Source: Breoghania sp.
GTDB lineage: Bacteria; Pseudomonadota; Alphaproteobacteria; Rhizobiales; Stappiaceae
NCBI RefSeq assembly: GCF_030066895.1
Contig: NZ_JASJAV010000019.1
Coordinates: 160,001-224,000, forward strand
Direction of reading: 5' to 3'
Length of the DNA: 64,000 nucleotides
Shown: one piece after another, positions 44,196 through 53,714 of the stretch
How the letters are laid out: every line of letters starts with the position of its first letter
Position numbering within the stretch: the first letter of the stretch is position 1
The notes under the pieces: generated by a model
The model's input: the letters and a program-made list of their open reading frames with translations, nothing else
Told to the model about the DNA's origin: nothing
Database searches by the model: none
Translations under genes and position numbers: made by a program

Positions 44196-44237
44196 ATTCC
44201 CCTGGGGCACTCCGACAATCTCGGCAACGAATGTCAT

Positions 44238-44259
44238 GGCGGCGTTTCGAAATGCCGCC
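44238..44259 (+). terminator. Hairpin after mcd
   Basis: Ten-pair stem GGCGGCGTTT / AAATGCCGCC (one G-T pair) with a 2-nt turn, 43 bp after the mcd stop. No T run follows, so termination strength is uncertain. Confidence 0.45.
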
Positions 44260-44527
44260 AAGACCATCGTATTTATGAATTTTTTCTAACCGGCCTCGCG
44301 AAAATAAATGAGTCCTCACGAGAATTTTTACGAAATGAAATCGTGCGAACCGCGCGAAGGCCTTGACTTATCCGCAATCTGGCTTTACGTCGCCTAAACC
44401 AGTTATTTCGCTCTTCTATGATACTGCCTGTCCGACAAAGGTAGCAGTTTCGAGACGATATCGATAACTGCGTTAAGCCGCTGCAATGTCGCAATGCGGT
44501 CAATTATGAGATGATGGAGACAGGTAG
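44260..44527 (+). promoter_or_regulatory. cspA upstream region with long leader
   Basis: AT-rich 268-bp region. TTGACT at 44363-44368 followed after 17 nt by TACGTC is the best promoter candidate and would give a 5' leader of roughly 125 nt, as is usual for cold-shock genes, whose leader RNA folds differently in the cold. GGAGACAGGT precedes ATG 44528. Confidence 0.35.
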
Positions 44528-44737
44528 ATGGCTACCGGCACCGTGAAATTCTTTAACACCACCAAGGGCTACGGCTTCATTTCGCCCGATGCTGGCGGCA
44601 AGGACGTTTTCGTCCACATTTCCGCGGTGGAACGCGCGGGCATGAACGGCCTGGCCGAGAACCAGAAGGTCGAGTACGAGCTCGAGACCGGCCGTGATGG
44701 TCGCACCTCGGCCGGCTCCCTGCGCACGATCGACTGA
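44528..44737 (+). CDS. cspA: Cold-shock protein (CspA family)
   Basis: 69-residue single OB-fold RNA chaperone. Both RNA-binding motifs are present: KGYGFISP (RNP1) and DVFVHIS (RNP2). It melts RNA secondary structure in the cytoplasm, mostly in the cold or in stationary phase. Own promoter and strong terminator, so monocistronic. Intact. The symbol is the family name; several paralogues are usual in this group. Confidence 0.95.
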   Translation: MATGTVKFFNTTKGYGFISPDAGGKDVFVHISAVERAGMNGLAENQKVEYELETGRDGRTSAGSLRTID

Positions 44738-44764
44738 TCTCGCTGCAAGGCACACGAGTTTCGA

Positions 44765-44794
44765 AGCCCGTCGGGTCCGCCCGGCGGGCTTTTT
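44765..44794 (+). terminator. Terminator of cspA
   Basis: 11-bp stem AGCCCGTCGGG / CCCGGCGGGCT (one G-T pair), TCCG loop, then TTTTT. Placed 28 bp after the cspA stop. Confidence 0.9.
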
Positions 44795-44912
44795 CGTATC
44801 CGGAATTGTGGGATTCCGAATGTCCCGACAAAATATCGGAACGTAGAAATGGTTCGGTTCGGCACCGCGCCCGCCTTCTCCGCCGCTCATCCGGCGACGG
44901 CCGTGCAGGCCT

Positions 44913-45386
44913 TCAGTCGAGCGCGACGAGCGGCTCGTCCTTGGTGCGGCGGATGGTGAGCGAGGTACGCACGCTGTCCACGTTCGGCGCCGCCGTCAGA
45001 TCAGAAATGATGAAATTCTGAAAGGTCTGAAGATCGGGCGCCACGCATTTCAGCAGGAAGTCGATCTCGCCCGACAGCATGTAGGCTTCGCGGACCAGCG
45101 GCCAGTTGCGCGTCGCCGCCTCAAACGCCTGCAGATCGCTTTCCGCCTGGCTGTGCAGGCTGATCATGGCGAAGGCAATGACATCCAGCCCGAGCTGCTT
45201 TTCGTCGACCAGCGTCCGGTAGCCGCGAATGATTTCGGCCTCTTCCAGAGCCCGCATGCGACGCAGGCATGGGGGAGCCGAAATACCGACCCTGCGTGCC
45301 AACTCCACATTGGTCATGCGACCGTCTACCTGGAGCTCCTTCAGAATCTTCCAGTCGATCGCATCAAGTCGTGCCTTCACGCTCAA
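44913..45386 (-). CDS. Lrp/AsnC family transcriptional regulator
   Basis: Feast/famine regulator. N-terminal winged helix-turn-helix (LDAIDWKILKELQVDGRMTNVELARRVGISAPPCLRRMRALE in shape; recognition helix around SAPPCLRRMR) and C-terminal AsnC ligand-binding domain (FLLKCVAPDLQTFQNFI). I take TTG 45386 (MSVKARLDAID) as start since it matches family N-termini; GTG 45425 would add 13 residues. Divergent from the ELM1 gene, next to trxB, a conserved arrangement. Intact; likely regulates amino-acid metabolism genes, ligand unknown. Confidence 0.9.
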   Translation of the reverse strand: MSVKARLDAIDWKILKELQVDGRMTNVELARRVGISAPPCLRRMRALEEAEIIRGYRTLVDEKQLGLDVIAFAMISLHSQAESDLQAFEAATRNWPLVREAYMLSGEIDFLLKCVAPDLQTFQNFIISDLTAAPNVDSVRTSLTIRRTKDEPLVALD

Positions 45387-45522
45387 ACCCCCGATTGCCT
45401 CATTGGCCCCGACATGGCAGGACACGTGCTGGTCACTGCATCAACGTATGCTTTTTTGCATCGTTTTGAAAACTTATATCAATAATGCGCACGATTCGGA
45501 AAGAATATGAGAGGTTATCCTC

Positions 45523-46530
45523 GTGTCAGCCCCTGTGACAGATGGCAGCATTCAGGCTCCGATCAGGTCCATCTGGGTGCAGAGCGACGGCAAGGCCGGT
45601 GACGAAAACCAGTGCATTGCGGTCGCCGATGCCCTCGGTTGCCCCTTCGAGGCGCGGCACGTCGCCCCGCGCGCGCGCTTCGTGTGGGCCATGCCGCGCG
45701 GCCCGATCGATCCCCGCGAGCACCCTTCCCGGCCCGACAGCCCCGTTCGCCCCCCCTTTCCCGATCTCGTGATCGCCTCCGGTCGCCGCACCGTGCCGTA
45801 TCTGAAATGCATCTCGCGCGCCTCCGCGGGCGCGACCATGACGGTGTTCCTCAAGGACCCTCTGACAGGCCCCGGGGCGGCCGATTTCATCTGGGTGCCC
45901 GAACACGACAAACTGCGCGGCAAAAACGTGCTGGCAACGCCCACCCCGCCGCATCGCTTTTCACAGGAACGCCTGGCGGCTCTGCGCGCAGCACCACCCG
46001 CCGACATCGCCCGGCTGACCGCCCCTCGCGTCGCCGTCCTTGTGGGAGGCGACAGCCGCCATCACCGCTTCACCGCCTATGATGTGGAGACATTCGGTCA
46101 CCGGCTGGAACATTTGGCCCAAACGGCGCGCCTGATGATCACACTCTCGCGCCGCACTCCCAAGCTTCTGGCGGATCGAATCGCCCGTCTGAAGGACAAG
46201 GGGCCCCACCTTATCTGGGACGGAACGGGCGAGAATCCGCTCGCGGCCTATCTGGCGAATGCAGATGCGGTGGTGGTGACGGCCGATTCAACCAACATGG
46301 TCGGGGAAGCGGCTGCGACCGGTCGCCCCGTTCTTGTCTATGAGCCGAGCGGTGGACACAGGAAAATCAGCAGCTTTCTGGATAGAATGTCGGAATTAGG
46401 GGTTACCCGCCCCTTTGCCGGACGCCTTGAAACCTATAGGTACGAGCCACTAGATTCGACACCTGTCATTGCGGAGGCGATCCGCGCTCTTTGGCAGGCC
46501 CGACACGCCGGAAAATCCGGTGAAAGCTGA
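45523..46530 (+). CDS. ELM1 family protein (DUF1022, mitochondrial fission ELM1-like)
   Basis: 335 residues from GTG 45523. N-terminal IWVQSDGKAGDENQCIAVADALG, central VAVLVGGDSRHHRFT and C-terminal ADAVVVTADSTNMVGEAAATGRPVLVYEP define the family, which has a glycosyltransferase-B-like fold. In plants a homologue acts in mitochondrial fission; in bacteria the role is unknown, possibly at the envelope. Followed by trxB after 19 bp, so likely one transcript. Intact. Confidence 0.9.
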   Translation: MSAPVTDGSIQAPIRSIWVQSDGKAGDENQCIAVADALGCPFEARHVAPRARFVWAMPRGPIDPREHPSRPDSPVRPPFPDLVIASGRRTVPYLKCISRASAGATMTVFLKDPLTGPGAADFIWVPEHDKLRGKNVLATPTPPHRFSQERLAALRAAPPADIARLTAPRVAVLVGGDSRHHRFTAYDVETFGHRLEHLAQTARLMITLSRRTPKLLADRIARLKDKGPHLIWDGTGENPLAAYLANADAVVVTADSTNMVGEAAATGRPVLVYEPSGGHRKISSFLDRMSELGVTRPFAGRLETYRYEPLDSTPVIAEAIRALWQARHAGKSGES

Positions 46531-46549
46531 GACCACGCAAGACCGGACG

Positions 46550-47521
46550 ATGCCCATGACCACCAAACACACCAAGCTCCTCATCATCGGCTCCGGTCCC
46601 GCCGGCTACACGGCCGCGATCTACGCCGCCCGCGCCATGATGGAACCGACGCTGATCGCAGGCCTCCAGCCGGGAGGTCAGCTCACCATCACCACCGAGG
46701 TGGAGAACTATCCCGGCTTCGCAGATCTCATCCAGGGCCCCTGGCTGATGGAGCAGATGCAGAAGCAGGCGGAAAACGTCGGCACCGACATCGCCTGGGA
46801 TCTGATCACCGAAGCCGACCTCACCTCCAATCCGAAGCGTCTGGTGACCGACAGCGGCACGACCTACACCGCCGACGCGGTCGTCATCGCCACCGGCGCC
46901 CAGGCGAAGTGGCTCGGCATTCCCTCCGAACAGACCTACATGGGCGCGGGCGTTTCCGCTTGCGCGACCTGCGACGGCTTCTTCTATCGCGGCCGCAAGG
47001 TGATCGTGGTCGGTGGAGGCAACTCCGCGGTCGAGGAAGCGCTCTATCTGGCCAATCTCGCCGACGAGGTGACCGTCGTTCACCGCCGCGAGGAATTCCG
47101 TGCCGAAAAGATCATGCAGGAGCGTCTCTTCGCCCACCCCAAGGTCACGGTTCTCTGGAACCACACGCTTGACGAGATCCTGGGCGACGGCACGCCGCCT
47201 GCGGTGACCGGCGCGCGGCTGAAGAACGTCAAGACCGGCGAGACGACGGATCTCGCCGCCGACGGCGTCTTCATCGCCATCGGACATGCCCCGGCTGTCG
47301 ACCTCTTCAAGGATCAGGTCAAGCTGAAGCCGGCCGGCTACATCTGGACGGAAGCAGATTCCACCAAGACGTCCCTTCCCGGCGTTTTCGCCGCCGGCGA
47401 CGTGACAGATGAAGTCTATCGCCAGGCCGTGACTGCGGCGGGCATGGGCTGCATGGCTGCACTCGAAGCGAAAAGATATCTGGCAGAATTGGGTTCGAGT
47501 GCAGAAGAGGCCGCCGAGTAG
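46550..47521 (+). CDS. trxB: Thioredoxin-disulfide reductase
   Basis: NADPH-dependent flavoprotein that reduces thioredoxin. FAD motif LLIIGSGPAGYTAAIYAARA, redox-active CATC in SACATCDGFFYRG, NADPH motif IVVGGGNSAVEEA and C-terminal FAD contact GVFAAGDVTDEVYRQAVTA. Start ATG 46550 (MPMTTKHTK); the upstream open frame overlaps ELM1. 323 residues, normal. Intact and coupled to ELM1; lysR follows. Confidence 0.97.
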   Translation: MPMTTKHTKLLIIGSGPAGYTAAIYAARAMMEPTLIAGLQPGGQLTITTEVENYPGFADLIQGPWLMEQMQKQAENVGTDIAWDLITEADLTSNPKRLVTDSGTTYTADAVVIATGAQAKWLGIPSEQTYMGAGVSACATCDGFFYRGRKVIVVGGGNSAVEEALYLANLADEVTVVHRREEFRAEKIMQERLFAHPKVTVLWNHTLDEILGDGTPPAVTGARLKNVKTGETTDLAADGVFIAIGHAPAVDLFKDQVKLKPAGYIWTEADSTKTSLPGVFAAGDVTDEVYRQAVTAAGMGCMAALEAKRYLAELGSSAEEAAE

Positions 47522-47636
47522 GCGTCACACAATCCTGTTGCCGCACGCTGTCCGCCTGGCGGGCAGCGTGACCACCCTTGCCGGACACGACGAGGACGGC
47601 GCGCAAGGGGAAGACAACGCCTGAGAGGGACGAAAT

Positions 47637-48527
47637 ATGGACTGGGATAAACTGCGGATCTTTCACGCCGCGGCACAAGCCGGCAGCTTCACCCATGCCG
47701 GTGACATGTTGAACATGAGCCAGTCGGCCGTTTCCCGTCAGGTTTCCGCCCTCGAACAGGAATTGCACGTCTCCCTGTTCCATCGCCACGCCCGCGGGCT
47801 GCTGCTGACGGAACAGGGCGAGATGCTCTACCGCACCGCCCAGGACGTGCTGCGCAAGCTCGAGGCCGTGCAATCGCGGCTGACCGACACCAAGGGCAAG
47901 CCCTCCGGCCTGTTGCGCATCACCACGACGGTGGGGCTAGGCACCGGCTGGCTCACCTCCCGGCTCAACGATTTCGTCGATCTCTATCCGAACGTGAACC
48001 TTGAGCTGCTGCTGACCGATGACGAACTGGACCTCTCCATGCGCGAGGCCGACGTCGCCGTCCGCCTGCGCCAGCCCATTCAGCCCGATCTGATCCAGCG
48101 CAAGCTCTTCACCGTCCATTTCCACCTTTACGCCTCTCCCACCTATCTGAAGCGCTTCGGCAGCCCGGTCACCGAGCGCGACCTGGACAATCACCATCTC
48201 ATCAGCTTCGGAGAGAAGGTGCCACTGTACCTGCGCGACATGAACTGGGTGGAAAGCGCCGGCATGCCGGAAGGCCAGAAGCGCCGCACCGCGCTCCGGG
48301 TCAACAATGTCGTCGCCATCAAGCGCGCGGTACGCCGCGGCATCGGCATTGCGCTCCTACCCGACTACCTGATCGAACCTGATTCGGGGCTTGTGCAGCT
48401 CATTGCGGGCGCCGACGTGCCGAGCTTCGACACCTATTTCGTCTACCCTTCCGAGCTGAAGAATACCGCCCGCATCACCGCGTTCCGGGACTTCCTCCTC
48501 TCCAATGCGGAGCACTGGGCTTACTGA
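47637..48527 (+). CDS. LysR family transcriptional regulator
   Basis: 296 residues. N-terminal HTH: WDKLRIFHAAAQAGSFTHAG and LNMSQSAVSRQVSALEQELH. C-terminal effector-binding domain LRITTTVGLGTGWLTSRL onward. It follows trxB by 115 bp in the same direction, a linkage kept in many Hyphomicrobiales, so it may respond to redox or sulfur metabolites; the effector is not deducible. Intact. The probable sRNA begins about 130 bp after its stop. Confidence 0.93.
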   Translation: MDWDKLRIFHAAAQAGSFTHAGDMLNMSQSAVSRQVSALEQELHVSLFHRHARGLLLTEQGEMLYRTAQDVLRKLEAVQSRLTDTKGKPSGLLRITTTVGLGTGWLTSRLNDFVDLYPNVNLELLLTDDELDLSMREADVAVRLRQPIQPDLIQRKLFTVHFHLYASPTYLKRFGSPVTERDLDNHHLISFGEKVPLYLRDMNWVESAGMPEGQKRRTALRVNNVVAIKRAVRRGIGIALLPDYLIEPDSGLVQLIAGADVPSFDTYFVYPSELKNTARITAFRDFLLSNAEHWAY

Positions 48528-48621
48528 GGGGCCATCGCGCTTCAGAGCGCGGTTTCATCGTTCCGGTAGCGGCCGAAACGATTCATGCATTTAACGCATA
48601 TCAGACTTGCACGGCTGATAG

Positions 48622-48650
48622 TTGTTTGGGCAGCCCGTGCTGCGCATATA
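48622..48650 (+). promoter_or_regulatory. Candidate promoter of the sRNA
   Basis: TTGTTT, 17-nt spacer, CATATA. Position fits a start 8 nt downstream at about 48658. Sigma-70-like, moderate match. Confidence 0.4.
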
Positions 48651-48657
48651 GGCACTG

Positions 48658-48794
48658 TCTGATGGTTCTCGGCCGTCGCAACCTCCTCCCTGCGACGCGC
48701 CGTTTCAGCCATCTGTTCCCTCTGGAAGGTGAATGTCCACGAGTTTCTCGTGGTCAGAACTGCCGGGCTCTTCGTGAGCTCGGCTTCTTTTTTT
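48658..48794 (+). ncRNA. Probable trans-acting sRNA with anti-Shine-Dalgarno loop (alpha-r14-like)
   Basis: No protein gene here, but three ordered structures: a 7-bp stem CGTCGCA/TGCGACG (48674-48697) whose loop is ACCTCCTCCC; a perfect 7-bp stem CCACGAG/CTCGTGG (48737-48753); and a strong Rho-independent terminator (48762-48794). The loop CCTCCTCCC is the hallmark of the alphaproteobacterial alpha-r14 sRNA family (such as Sinorhizobium NfeR1) and is also the motif of Rhodobacterales cuckoo RNAs; it can pair with ribosome-binding sites. A promoter TTGTTT-17-CATATA (48622-48650) would start transcription near 48658, giving about 137 nt. The 5' end is inferred. Confidence 0.7.
48762..48794 (+). 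terminator. Strong intrinsic terminator of the sRNA
   Basis: 9-bp stem GCCGGGCTC/GAGCTCGGC (one G-T pair), TTCGT loop, followed by TTCTTTTTTT. No open reading frame ends just before it, which is why an RNA gene is proposed. Confidence 0.88.
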
Positions 48795-49344
48795 GTGCTT
48801 CGCAAATCGCCGACATCCCCCAGCGGCAGACGCACCTTCCCCCAATCCTCCTCAACGACTGTCAACACTGCGCCACAGCCCTTGCGCCCGGTTTCAGCAT
48901 TCCGTCTCCCGGCGGAACTGAAAATGACGGCGAGCGCAAAAAGCGTCTAAATTTCGTATTTCTTTCAGAATACGGGCTCTGGCACGACCGTGCGCAAGCC
49001 GCGGTTTGCAACCTGCGTCCTCCCGACACGTCACGAAGAAATTGAAGCGGATCCCGCGAAGGACGCCCCCACCCATCGGATCCAACGCTTGCGCCTTTTC
49101 CCGAACGAAGCCGTCAGGAGCGCTGAAACCGGCCCACGACGCGCGACCTTCCCCGCCTGCATTGCAGGGGGGAGCAACGTCTCAACCGGTTGAAAGTGGG
49201 AAAATCTGCCGTAACGGGAGAAAACGCACAGCATTTGAACCTGTCTATATCTTAGGTAGACACAACGGGCTTGCAGCCATGCACAGGGGTTATGACTTCA
49301 TTCATCGGCGGCGGGGCCGATCGTTCAGACATCTGAGTGAGGGA
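48795..49344. other. Gene-free stretch, 550 bp
   Basis: Between the sRNA terminator and the end of the EF-G-like pseudogene. Only short chance frames are present, none with family features. Possibly remains of a lost gene; nothing can be supported. Confidence 0.5.
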
Positions 49345-49368
49345 AACGGGCGAACATAGTCGCCCGTT
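49345..49368 (-). terminator. Hairpin after the EF-G-like gene
   Basis: 9-bp stem AACGGGCGA/TCGCCCGTT with a 6-nt loop, 24 bp past the stop at 49392 on the minus strand. It lacks a good T run. Confidence 0.5.
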
Positions 49369-49391
49369 CCACACAAGCCTTCTCAGGCCGC

Positions 49392-51435
49392 TTAACGGCC
49401 GTGCTTTTGCAGCACCTGTTCCGCCGGTTTGCCGGTCAGTTCGAACAGATGATCGGACCGGGCCGTGAAATTGCCCACGCCCGCGGTGGCGGAACCCATT
49501 TCCACGATCAGGTCCTGGAGCTCAGCCTCCAGCATGGTCGCCTTCACCTGATCCCAGCCCGGCCAGTCCGGCCTTGCGTCGGACCCGAGTATCTGCTCGC
49601 GCCGTGCCGAAACGATGGCATTGATCTTCGCCGTCGCTCGCTCGGGCAATTCAACGTCACCTCCATGATGGGCTCCAGCAGCACCGGTTTGCAGGCTTCC
49701 ATGCCCTCTCGCATGCCAACCTGCGCCGCCCCTTGAAGGCCTGATCGGAGCTGTCGACGGTGTGATAGGACCCGTCGGTGAGCGTCACCGCGACATCGAC
49801 GACGGGAAAGCCCAGCAGACCGTGGCGCAGGTAGTCCCTTGACCCCGGCCTCCACCGAAGGAATGTACTGCTTGGGCACCACGCCGCCGGTGATCGTATC
49901 GGAGAAGACGATCCCCTCGCCGCGCGGCAGCGGCGCGATGGTCAGCACCACATCCCCGAACTGGCGGTGCCCGCCCGACTGTTTCTTGTGTCGGCCGCGC
50001 ACCGAAGTCTTGCCACGGATGGTCTCCTTGTAGGGCACGTGCGGCTGACCGGTTCCCACCTGAATGCCGTCGTACTTGCCCGTCAGCCGCTCCAGCGCCA
50101 CGCGCAAGTGCATTTCGCCCTGCCCGCGCAACAACGTCTTGCCCGTATCCTGAAGTTGCTCCACCATAAGCGATGGGTCTTCCTCCACGATCCGCGTGAG
50201 AGCGGCCGAGAGCTTGACCTCGTCCTTGCGTTCGCCCGGCGCGACCGCAAACGCCATGACGGGCTCCGGCGGTGAAAGCTTGAACAGGTTGCCCACAGGC
50301 GCCTTGTCGGCCTTCAGCGTATCGCCCGTTTGCGCCGTTTCCAGCTTGCCGAGCGCCACGGTCTCGCCGACCTCGGCCGGTCCGCACTTGGTCGCCTGCG
50401 TGCCCATCACGTTGAGCACCCCGGACACCGGCTTTCCTGCTCGTCGCTGCGCAACAGCACCGTTCCGTCGGAAACGGTGCCCGCCAGGACCCGGACGATC
50501 GAAAGCTTGCCCGCATGCGGGGTGTAGAAGGTCTTAAGAACCTGCACGACCGATCCCGCATCCTCTTCCAGTCCGAGGCGTTCACGGGTCTGCTCGATGG
50601 CCGGAGTTTCATGGCGCAGCGCCTTCATCAGCCGCAGGATGCCATTGCCGTGTTCGGCCAAACCGATGAAGACGGAACAAATCATGCCGTCCCGCGTCTC
50701 CTTGACGAGATCGGTAAACACATAGTCGGTTCCTGGCTGAATGTCCTCCAGAAGCTTCTCCATCAGGCCGTCATCATAGTCGGCGATGGCCTCAAGCATC
50801 TCGAAGCGCGCTTCCAGCACTCGCTCGCGCTCGGCGGAGGGAAAGTCGATCACCTCACTTTCGGAATGTTCCTGGTAGATGTGAGCGCGTTCCAGCGCCA
50901 GATCGATGAATCCCGTGACATTACCGTCCTTGCGGATCGAGATCTGGCGCAGCACCAGCGGCACCGAGGAGGCCGGTTGCAGCATGGTCAGGATGTCATG
51001 GAGGCGGCGGTCGAACTTGTCGACCTTGATGATGAACAGAAGATGGGGAACGCCACGTTCTTCAAGCTCCTTCAAAATGAGCTGCAGGGCGGCGACTTTC
51101 TTTTCGTCGGGCTCCGCCACCACGATTGCAACATCGGCGCCGGCCAGCACACCTTGCGCCTCGAAGAGAAATTCCACCGATCCGGGGCAATCGATGAACG
51201 TATAGGAATCACCCATGAAGGTGGTCTCGGCGACATTCGCCTCCACACTCATTGCGTGGGCGCGGGCTTCCGGCGACGCATCGCCGACCGTGTTGCCCTG
51301 AGAGACCGTACCTTGCCGCTGGATGGCCCCCGTGCGCGCCAGGATCGCTTCCAGCAGTGAGGTCTTTCCGCTTGCGAACGGATCGACCAGCGCGACGCAC
51401 CGGAGCCCGGCTACTCTGCCGTTAGCATCTCCCAT
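49392..51435 (-). pseudogene. Elongation factor G-like GTPase (paralogue), several frameshifts
   Basis: Second, divergent EF-G found in Hyphomicrobiales. Start MGDANGRVAGLRCVALVDPF with P-loop DPFASGKTSLLEA; G3 FIDCPGSVEF; G4 IIKVDKFDR; domain II near VRVLAGTVSDGTVL. Frame breaks follow: near 50425 (DEQE, then SGVLNVMGTQATKCGPAEVGE), near 49825 ([10 protein letters not shown], then domain IV text on another frame), near 49735 and near 49655 (PIMEVTLN, then PERATAKINAIVSARREQI). Domains III-V are readable only by switching frames. About 681 residues if repaired. Canonical EF-G must be elsewhere, so loss is tolerable. The G domain alone (342 codons) remains open. Confidence 0.8.
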
Positions 51436-51763
51436 GATGGTCTCTCCTTCTTGGTTCTCGGGTACGAGAAAGCGATGGACGCTACGGAGAGTTTGTAGTC
51501 CCGAATGAGATATTCCCTATTTGTTCGTCTGCGACCATCCTCCGCAATAGGGGGGGAACCGGGCACCGGCCCAAGCCCATCGTCTCAGCCCCCCATCCCG
51601 AGACGCAAGGGAATCCGATGTCGCGGCGCAACAAGTCCGCCGCCGGGGTTCCTTTCCCGTGCGACATGAAAATGCTACCAGTCTACGTATAATATTCTAG
51701 AACGAGTATGTGACTTTGCCCGGCACCGTCCCGACCGGCCTTCCCCAAACGAGGAGATACGCA
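51436..51763. other. Intergenic, 328 bp
   Basis: Divergent promoter region between the EF-G-like gene and the rhodanese gene. A GAGGAGAT ribosome-binding site precedes ATG 51764. No other feature recognised. Confidence 0.4.
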
Positions 51764-52135
51764 ATGCAGACAGAAACAGTCAGTGGCGTCGAGCTGCAGG
51801 TACTCACGCCGGAAGAGGTGAAGGAGCGTTTCGATAACGACGAGATCGTCCTGATAGACGTGCGCACCCCGGCAGAATACTCCTTCGAGCACATTGCCGG
51901 TGCGATGCTGTTCCCGATGTCGTCCTTCGATCCAGGCAAGTTGCCGGTACAGACCGAAAAACCGATCGTCTTCCACTGCGGCTCCGGCATCCGTTCCAAG
52001 GCTATTGCCGATCGCTGCGCGCAGGCAGGTCTCTCACCATTGGCGCATATGGGCGGGGGCTTCAGTGCCTGGAAAGCGGCCAAGCTTCCCTATTCCGCCA
52101 TCGACCCGGCGACCGGTGCCGTGGTCCGGAGGTAG
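51764..52135 (+). CDS. Rhodanese-like domain protein
   Basis: Single-domain sulfurtransferase of about 123 residues from ATG 51764 with GAGGAG at good spacing. Motifs: VLIDVRTPAEYSFEHIAGA (first CH2 motif) and the active-site loop FHCGSGIRSKAIA with the catalytic Cys; second CH2 motif MGGGFSAWKAAKLP. It would move sulfane sulfur to a thiol acceptor in the cytoplasm; partner unknown. Intact. Confidence 0.92.
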   Translation: MQTETVSGVELQVLTPEEVKERFDNDEIVLIDVRTPAEYSFEHIAGAMLFPMSSFDPGKLPVQTEKPIVFHCGSGIRSKAIADRCAQAGLSPLAHMGGGFSAWKAAKLPYSAIDPATGAVVRR

Positions 52136-52253
52136 CGGCATGAAATCTCCCGCAGCGCGTGCCCGCCTTCATAAGGCGCGAACGTGCTGCGGGTTTCAGA
52201 CTCGCCGGATAGATAGAGGGACCGACCACCCGTGCAGCGTGTGGAGCTCAGCC

Positions 52254-53055
52254 TCACCCGAAGACAGCGTGTCCCCAGTCCTTGTTAGTGCCGGATTTCT
52301 CCTCCCGCTCCTGCAAGTGCTCAAGCGCCTGTCCAATCGCTCGCAGTCCCTGATCTCCCGGATCGTCCTCGCGATGACGCTGGATAAGCGTCCTGGACTT
52401 GCCGCCCAGATAGAGCCGTACGCCAGCCATTGCGCTCCAGTTGTCATCCTCACCGACAAGACCGTCCGCAAACAAGGAGACATTCGGAGCAACCTCGAAA
52501 CCGGGCTGCCATTCCGCCCCCAAGGTCCCGAAACTGACATCGGCTGCGTGAAGATAACCGCCGTAAAGACGCAGGTTGTCGACCGGGTAGTATCAGCGTC
52601 GCGCTGCCGAAGAAGTTGGTCTCACCGTAGCCGTAGTCAACGCCCGCGAGGCCTTCCAACGAAACCGGCCCGAAATAGACCTCGCCTTCGCCCGCCACGG
52701 TGCCGACATTGACATCGCGGTCACCGTCAATTCCGGAATAGGAAGCGTAGATACCCAGCAGGGCCTTTTCCGGATCACGCCAGAAGGCATGCGCCCCGAC
52801 ACCGAAATCACCGTCTCCGTCGTTAGAACCGACAGCCCCGTCGAGTTGCAGGCCGAACGCATGACCTAACGGCGTGACGAAAGACCCGGTCAGAGTGCCC
52901 GTTTCCTTGTCATTCATCGCATCGAAGGCCGCCGCAATCTTACCGTTGACACCGGACACCGCCGGAAGATCGGCGGCGAACGCCCCACCGAACGTCAGAG
53001 AACTCACCGCGCCGCCAAACGCGACAGCGACCAGCGAGTGGTATCGCTTTACCAT
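52254..53055 (-). pseudogene. Outer-membrane beta-barrel-like protein, 1-nt frameshift
   Basis: Signal peptide MVKRYHSLVAVAFGGAVSSLTFGGAFA, then alternating strands with Gly/aromatic ends (GTLTGSFVTPLGHAFGLQLDG, VNVGTVAGEGEVYFGPVSLEG, LAGVDYGYGETNFFGSAT). Near 52590 an extra base moves the frame; the other frame gives YYPVDNLRLYGGYLHAADVSF, PGFEVAPNVSLFADGLVGED and AGVRLYLGGKSRTLIQRHR to a stop at 52254. About 266 residues if repaired. No family recognised beyond a small porin-like barrel. Confidence 0.6.
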
Positions 53056-53228
53056 CGAACAAAACCCCCGATCTGTAGTTGCAGACTGCTGTGCCACAAC
53101 GATCAGGGTTGCCGACAAAAATAAATTAAATATTTTAAATTTCACCGACCCGTGTGACCGACAAGCCACTAGAAAGCTTGTTTTTCCGAATAAATTGCGC
53201 GACGGCATGAAACAGAATACCACACACG

Positions 53229-53654
53229 TCAGTCCAGGGTCCGCAATTCCAGCTCCGCAATTCCGGCGGCCAGATTGAGCCCGACGCCCAACGTCGCCTT
53301 CGCCGAAACGCCGACATAGTCACCACCGGCCAGCGCACCAGCTCCGATATCGCTGGAGTGAGCAAAGACAAACCAGCGGATCACGCCGCCCTCCGTCTTG
53401 CCCAGATCCAGATCGGTTCGGCGGATCTGGCCGAAATAGATGTCGGCAGGCCCGTCTTCGCCGCGTTGAAACGTGCAGGAGAGATCCTTGGTCGATTGCA
53501 GCAGGGTGCTCCCGCCGCTCTTGATGGCGCAGTCGAGAAGCCCGACCTTGATCTGGCCTTGCCCCTCCTTTGGCTGATCCTCCGCGCGCGCCTGGCTCAC
53601 ACAAAGAGCCAGGGCGCACACGAGGGCCGACAGCACGGCCTTTCCCGATGACAT
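53229..53654 (-). CDS. DUF992 domain-containing protein
   Basis: Periplasmic protein of unknown function common in Hyphomicrobiales. Signal peptide MSSGKAVLSALVCALALCVSQARA, then the DUF992 domain with its two Cys (VGLLDCAIKSGG, LSCTFQRGEDGP), YFGQIRRTDLDLG, and GDYVGVSAKATLGVG. Start at ATG 53654 with GAGGA upstream. Complete, about 141 residues. Lies directly downstream of a second DUF992 gene, a tandem pair that probably arose by duplication and has diverged. Confidence 0.88.
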   Translation of the reverse strand: MSSGKAVLSALVCALALCVSQARAEDQPKEGQGQIKVGLLDCAIKSGGSTLLQSTKDLSCTFQRGEDGPADIYFGQIRRTDLDLGKTEGGVIRWFVFAHSSDIGAGALAGGDYVGVSAKATLGVGLNLAAGIAELELRTLD

Positions 53655-53714
53655 CACGACACGTCCTCGACGTTCGTTCGGCCACTCGGTCGTGCTGCGG
53701 CTGTTATCGTCCAC

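Noticed and set aside
48542-48868. 108-codon minus-strand ORF opposite the sRNA
   Set aside because: No recognisable domain, and the plus-strand hairpins and terminator explain the sequence better. A small antisense protein cannot be excluded.
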